Below are positions 57,346-64,000 of a DNA stretch of 64,000 bases, piece after piece. The DNA is from Nautilus pompilius (Eukaryota; Mollusca; Cephalopoda; Nautilida; Nautilidae). A program made the position numbers and the translations under genes. Where the stretch lies: positions 697,001 to 761,000 of the forward strand of contig JACATO010000122.1 in assembly GCA_018389105.1 (NCBI GenBank), written 5' to 3'. The first letter of the stretch is position 1. Each line of letters opens with the position of its first letter. The notes under the pieces were generated by a model. That model had not been told where the DNA came from. It saw only the letters and a program-made list of their open reading frames with translations, and made no database searches.

Positions 57346-60300
57346 TACCAAACTGTTTCTTGGAAGAAGCCAGAATTCCCTTGTCAGACTTTAACTGTTT
57401 AGTCTATAGCACCAAACTACTCTTGTCCTCTTGATGCTCCAGTTTCTTGGTGCCAATGTGAGAAACTGTTACTTGTTCTTGCCTTGGTGAGATAAAGCAT
57501 TTTTCTTTCAGAAGCGATAAAATTATCAGTGTTTGCTCATTTGGTGCGGGTTTTTTTTTTGTTGATTCTGGTTTAAAGTTTAGCAGTGTCTACTTCTAAT
57601 ACAACTGCTACTCAATCCTATAAGGTTACGGCAGTGAGTGATGTTTCCTTATCCATAAGATAATTTCTTTCACCTAACCTTGCGGCTTTGACAGGAGAAC
57701 AACCTAAATTTGTCAGACTGACATCGACAGTCTGTTGCTGCAGTCGTTGTCAGGTCTGCATTTATAGAACTAGCACTGAGCATGTTTCTGATCCTTTTAG
57801 TTTCAAATATCTAGTTCTGTGGACAGAGCTTCTAGTAAAGTATTATAGCTCTTTTTGTGGATTTAGACAAGTGTTTACCACAGTGTTACTTGCTGTGTTT
57901 CTAAATTTCTTTTTGTTGTTGATCAAATGGATTGCAATGGTATTTTTGGTTGTTGGGAAATGAATGTATATGGGTAGTATTTATGATGGTGATATCACTC
58001 CACATCTCTAGCAGTAGCTGCACAACCTTTGCCTGATGGGATGAAACCAGATATTGCTTATGTTTGATTGCATTACTATATTCAGACCAATCCTTGAGGG
58101 CGTATGTTCTAGAATGTCTTCTTGCGGTACTGCTCATTCAAATATTCACCTATTAAACTTTTAGGCAAGGCAGCTATGGTAAGGATGTTGTTCTTCCAAC
58201 ATCTACTAACCATACTTTAGCACAAACTGAGAGCGATTGAAAGGACTTCTATTTATAATAAGCAGAACTAATGATGAAATGCCTGCTCTGCTTGTGATTG
58301 AATCAGCTTATAAATTATAAGAGTATTTAATGCAATATTCTTGCATCATGCTAGTAGAGCTGAAGAGACTGATTAAAAATATACTATAGGGATGATTCAA
58401 TATTTTTCTCACTAATTACTGTATACTGTAGGTACTACATATGTATATTTTCTTAATGTCAGAGTGTTTTTGGACATCAGTTCCTTCTGCAAACTTGAAC
58501 TATGTAGCATAGAAATACAACTGCAAGTAGTAAAATCACCATATCTAAGGAACACGTTAAAGTATGAAGAAATAAAACCGTGCTACTTTCAGCCAAATAT
58601 ATATCAGATATAGAAGTTTAATTTGCTTATATTTCATCATTTTTATGTTATTCACATGATTATTTTCACTCAAAGTTGTTCTTATTGGTATCTGCCCCCC
58701 CCAAATTTTAAGTGTTTCTTCTTGGCCCAATATTTCTCCAAAACTTGCAGTTATATTTGTTTGTAAATAAGTTAGTACAATGTTAGAAAATGGATCTCAA
58801 GTAAATTGATGAGGTAACGGGAAAAATTCTTGAAATCGGCTGCTTTTTTTCCTCTCACAAAGGTATAAAATGTGATTTTTAGACATTTTCTTGTACATGC
58901 TATAAGTTTTCTCAGAAAGGCAATGTTTTAGAAGTATGAATACATACAGGTGAATAACCACAAAATATTTCAGGAATGTAGCATCATTAGTTTTTGAAAT
59001 ATTCTATCGTGAAACTTCACCTGAAAGAACATTTTTGAATTTAGATGATTGGCCCTGCCTCCATGTTTAATGGTCAATCTGAATGAAATAATTGGCCTAT
59101 AGAAATGAAAAACTGCATATGGTCCAGTTACATGTTATTAAAAGCCAGGAGAAAAAATGGAGATGATGATTATGCTGGAGGTGTTGAAGTGTGTGCATCT
59201 TTGGTTACGAGATCTCATTATTTTAGTGTAGTTTAGGATATTTGAATTAAAGCCATACAAAAAAAATTTGAATATAGATGCATTTGGTGGAACATGTTAA
59301 TCTTATTTTAAGTTTTATTAAGAATGAAAAAATGGACTAAGTAATGTATCTTTTTAGAATTTTAGAAACTTTTAATAACAAGTGGAAATGTAATTAAAAT
59401 CTGAACATAGTAATAAATGAAACTGCTTTCATAAGATATTGATTGTACAAGAAAAGAACTCATCACAATAAGCCATATTTAAACTGAATTAGCTATATAT
59501 TAGTCTGTAAACAGAACAAAAGGTTACGATACATATGATCTTATGTAATGTTTCCCTTGTATTTTAAATTTCTTGAGTCTAGAGAAATCCACTAATTTTA
59601 AGGTATGTTATAAAGTGCCTGGTGATAATATAAAATGGTATTATGCATTCTGCAGGGTAAATGACCAAGAAGAGTTGGCACAACTCTTCAGAATGAGAAA
59701 CCAAAGGAAGTCTTATGTTAATGCTCTTTTGAAATCTGTAATGGCAATTCTTGAATGATGTTAAGTTATAAATATCTTGGCAGTTTATTTAATTTTTAAA
59801 AGCTTTGGAACTTTTTCTGTTAAGTTTCTTGATACATTATTAAAAATTGTGGATGCATGACATTAATGTGGATCTCTAACATATTTATTTTCTCTCCAGA
59901 CAAGTTAGTTATGCAGTAATAATTATATTCATGCTGTGGGGAAACTTTAAATTGCACTGTTACTAATAAGTTTGAAAGAATTGATTTATGCATTTGTATG
60001 TGGAGAAAAGCAAACTAAAATCAGGTTTAAAAATAGACCAAAATCTTAGTGAACAAATGAAGATAACATCAGAATATTCTTTTGGCTTAAATTAGACTTT
60101 TTGTCAAAAAAATTGTATTGCTTTGTTTGAATAATGTAAGTCACTTAGTCATTTTTGCAGTCCAGATTTGTCTGTCTCTAATACACACATGCAAACTTTG
60201 GTTGATCTATAATATATTTAGTCTCCAGATTTTTTCTTCAGGTACTGTCATGGTAGGAAATTCTTTTGAATCTGTCTAAAACACATGATTATACAGGCAC

Positions 60301-63300
60301 CACTTGAATGTATTAAACTTGCAATATACCTCATGTATTGATAAGAAAAAATTCTCATAACAGAGATTTATGAATTTGTTAAATTGTTGTTACTCTGTTT
60401 TGCAATACATGTATGATACACCATTTACATACCTATTCATATATTCTTATGCATACATTTTGCTACCAAAAGTACATCTTAGAAAGATTTCGTACTAAAT
60501 TGTCAAACTGACCTATATCAGCTGTACTAAGCAACAATCAATGCTTTGTCCTGTAGCTCTAACAAGAAGTGTTGTTGCGGTGAATTGAGATACTTCACTT
60601 AGTAACAATTTTCTAAAACCCTGAGTTTGAATCCTGGAAAAGCTATTGAAAACTGGTATGCTGATTCCATTTGAGTAGAATACTGTTGATGATGACAGCA
60701 GTATAATGGTAGTCCCTTGAGGTCAGCGCTAGGTGACAAGGACAAAAAGCAGATGGATTGTTAATTTTTTTGTTTTTTGTCCTTTGTTTTAAAAGTTAAG
60801 CTATTTAAAAAAAAAATGGTCTGTTTAACATATTTTTGTATGGCAGATTGTATTTAAAAATGATTTTTACTGGATATGTGCTAAAAGTGGAGGAATAAAC
60901 TAAACCAAAAAAAGGACAAGTTGGACAATTTTGTAGTTGTCACCTAGTTCTACTTAGTTGAATCAATCTCTGCACAAACATTAACACCTGTGGTACTTTT
61001 GTTTTCATTAATTTAAGTTTAGTTTTCTACTACAATACACATGCTTGTCTACATTATTTAGCACCAAAAAAAAGAAGTTTAACTAAATTGGGCATATTTT
61101 ATTCATTATTTAAAAAAAAGTATTGAAATAAAATGATTGTTTTGCACAATGTACCAGAGTATGATTCTAACCTTTTAAAAATTAATTGACATTGAATTAA
61201 CTGTGATCTTAAAACTCTTCCTTTCAATGCATGAAAATTTAAATTTGAAAATAAAAATGAACAGTTTTTATTTAGTTAATACCAAATGAAACTTCTCATG
61301 ATCTCATTAAGGTACCTCTTACCAGTAGGCAACCTTGAACAATGACATAGGGAGTTCTACCTGCCAGCCATGTTTCTTCCCCAATGCCATTACATTGCTA
61401 CCATTGAGACCAACATGTCTTATAATATTAGCAACAGCATAGTGCACTCTTTAATAGCAGGTTGTGTGTATGCTGACATCAAAGAAACTAAATAGACTTT
61501 CAACAGAAAACGTCACTTGCAAACACTTCATTTATTCAACAATTTAAACTTTGCTCAGGCTAATCAGATGTGATGGTGGCATAAAAGAGATAACAACCTG
61601 GGTGTCTGGTGCATAATCCTGCATGGACACACAAGTCCCTCTATCAGTAAGTGCTGTCTGTACAATGAGATGACCTCTGCGGGGCCTGTTGATGTTACCA
61701 GTCTGGTGATAGTAATACAGTTAGCTGATGACTAAATGGAATGTTTTTATTTGCGCATTTGTCAACTACCTGGAGCCATTTTGCAAATAACTAAAAGTCT
61801 GGTCATTTATTGTGAATTTTAGTGCACAACTGATATCTGCTACATTGTGCTTACAAACAAGCATGTACTTTTTAAATTAATGTTTTGTACACTGTGATTA
61901 TTTTCATTCTTTCAACTAGGGAATTGTGTATTGTCAGTGCATACTTTTCTCATTTCTTCTATTCAACTATTTATTTATATTTATTGACCTTTTCTCATTT
62001 TTTTTCTTCTGCTAATAAATGAGGTGCTTACAATATTGTCACTGGTGAATTGTTATAGGTCTTGCTCTGATATGCATAGCACATCATATACATGATATTG
62101 GCAATGCATAGATCTTATTAACTGGGTGTGTGGGCTGTGCAGAGGAAAAGTAAAGTAATCTGCATTTGTAAGCTGAAGCCTGGGGTATAGGAAAACTGGT
62201 AGCTTAGCCATTCAGGATGTGCATATGCATGGGTGAATAAACTAACCCAGCCATATAATGATCGCTCAGAGACACACAAAATCATGGTTTGGGTGCTTTG
62301 TTTTCCTGTTTGAGTTTAATCACAAACAGGAGACTGATTAAATCAAAGGCCATTTGTACAGGATTTTGAGCCTGTGATTTTAGACTCATGAAGTGGAATG
62401 TAACTTTAATCTTTCAAATGACAAAACGCCTACAACAAATTATTTTTCTTTCATGTTGAAACATCTGATGTCCTGTAATGGGTACTATGATAAGGAGGGA
62501 TTGGCTGGTGATTTCCTTTCAACAGCTTCATGAACTAGGTTTGGACCATATAAGCATCTAGTCACTGCCCCTTCCCCCAATATAACAAAAGATTAAGGCC
62601 CCCCCATATTTCTCAGCATAATTTGCTGTGAACATCTGCTGGACCAAGAGTGGATTCTCTCCAAACATTATACAGAAGTGTGAAGTGAAAGTAAGGGAGA
62701 AGCCCCACCAGCTTCAGGTTCACAGTTTGGAAATACTTTAGATTTAAAGGAATTTCTAATAAAAGGTAGATTGAGAGTAGAGACAGTGATATAACTGGCA
62801 TGTATTCTGGAGCTGCGTAACACTGGGGAAGCAATGAATATAAGCATTCATTTGCAACACCACCAGAAGAACTTTTCATCATTCATGTTTGGACTCTCCA
62901 ACTTTCTCTTTCTGATATTGACCATGCAACATAAATGAGCCAAAAGGGTCAGTTGAAAGTTTGTTGCCAAGTTGGTGTAGCTGATGTATGAATATGTAAG
63001 AAACTCCATATGTAAACACTAAAGGTCTGGTCTGGGGACATTTCTGGTAAGACACCTGATTCTTGGTTTTAGCAATCTGTTTCTGGAAGATGTACCTTTT
63101 AATATATTAGATAGCTATAATTTTAATAAAACAAAAAAGAAAAATACCATAACTTAAAAATAATTACCATAGAAATTATAGCATTTGTGTGTCATTCAGG
63201 ATACCTCAAATGTTCAAAATATAGGCTTTTATGCAGGAATAATAAAAAAATATGCTATTTAAAATTGTGTAGCTTACATGAAAAAGTGCAAAATGTACAT

Positions 63301-64000
63301 TTGGAAAAAGAATTTAAAAAAAAATTGTTTATTATACTAGTCTTTGTTGCTAATAACATCATATGAATGTAAGTAAGTTTATTTTTCAAATTCTTAATAT
63401 ATGTACTATTATTAATTATAAGAGATACAATAAGGACAAAAGGTACACAATAATAAAGGTAGATTAGATATCTAAGGAATATACAAGGTAATTTTGTACT
63501 CTTATTAGTTGGATATACAAATTCTTATAGGTCGTAAAAAGGGACTAATGTTCAGACAGAATTAATGATATCATGACTAAAATTAAATCCCAACAATGAA
63601 ATCAATTATCATTATCACTTTGAATTATTGTTTGTGCTTTATTTGTAGTCTTTACCACTAAAGTTTTTGCACATAGCTACATTTCAGATCATAATGATGT
63701 ACTGTATGATTAATCCATATCAGTTTGGGTGCAGTGTATCCTGCTTACCAAGGTGGCTGGTCTGGCCTCATCATTTGTAATGGGTTGCAGTTTAACTATT
63801 TTCCAACTCCATTGTCTGGTATCAGGTTGGATACCATCTGTAGTTCTCCACGGAGACTTTGGAAATACACTTGTAGTAAATAATAGCGTACAGCATTTTC
63901 TGTTGGAGGTAAACATGCAGTGTCAAACTCTTTTTCAGCAGTAGTATTTTTTGTATAATGTTCATAGTGCAGCATATTTAAGGACTAAGTTTAGGATTTT
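57346..64000. other. AT-rich gene-free stretch to the window end
   Basis: CpG-poor, with no gene, tRNA or complete transposon recognised. Open frames near 57901-58137, 59573-59758 and 62613-62882 are short and lack support. A B-box-like GAGTTTGAATCC at 60623 with TAGCTCTAAC at 60556 might mark an old SINE, but the spacing is too long for a tRNA-like promoter. Confidence 0.4.

Noticed and set aside
59573-59758. Open frame ending NQRKSYVNALLKSVMAILE, considered as a last exon of the 54.3-kb gene
   Set aside because: The acceptor is weak, and its phase does not fit the MTTTT frame of the 54292 exon (it runs into TAA).
1-64000. CRISPR arrays, bacterial operons, rRNA genes
   Set aside because: None seen; the DNA is from an animal nucleus.

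Overview
This is animal nuclear DNA: genes split by GT-AG introns, long AT-rich non-coding stretches, many decayed Tc1/mariner DNA transposons, a LINE fragment and long CA-rich simple repeats. The two recognisable genes belong to animal families, but the tail of the MIA3-type protein and the tail-to-tail gene order do not look vertebrate. A lophotrochozoan with a large genome (cephalopod-like) fits best, but this is an inference and a chelicerate or other invertebrate is possible.

Layout. 1-572: most of a pogo/Tigger-like DNA element. 1881-18145, plus strand: the last 12 exons found of a MIA3/TANGO1 (cTAGE family) gene, covering the coiled coil, the proline-rich Sec23-binding tail and the stop codon; upstream exons lie before the window. 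Its introns hold a rearranged mariner, a Tc1 fossil and a 58-bp minisatellite. 18146-25518: intergenic. 25519-43173, minus strand: a complete three-exon gene for a PPP1R27-like protein phosphatase 1 regulatory subunit (455 residues) with an unusual acidic, repetitive tail of about 300 residues. A second possible start, in the correct phase, sits just upstream of exon 2. 43.2-44.4 kb: CpG-rich promoter candidate for that gene. 44.4-48 kb: GC-rich non-coding DNA with a tandem duplication, an unidentified coding-like frame, a Tc1-type DNA-binding-domain fossil and a tRNA-like element. 48-53.6 kb: AT-rich, with one Tc1 fossil. 53.7-54.44 kb: a CpG island and the first coding exon of an unidentified plus-strand gene with a signal-peptide-like N terminus. 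54.5-64 kb: AT-rich DNA, probably its first intron, with transposon fossils.

How the genes work together. The sequence gives no reason to put the genes in one pathway. MIA3 acts at ER exit sites in export of bulky cargo. The PPP1R27-like protein should bind PP1 through a VxF-type motif and ankyrin repeats. They are tail to tail with about 7.4 kb between stop codons. The main large-scale feature is a block of about 17 kb (about 30.5-48 kb) in which CpG is not depleted, unlike both flanks. It covers exon 1 and exon 2 of the PPP1R27-like gene and several transposon fossils.
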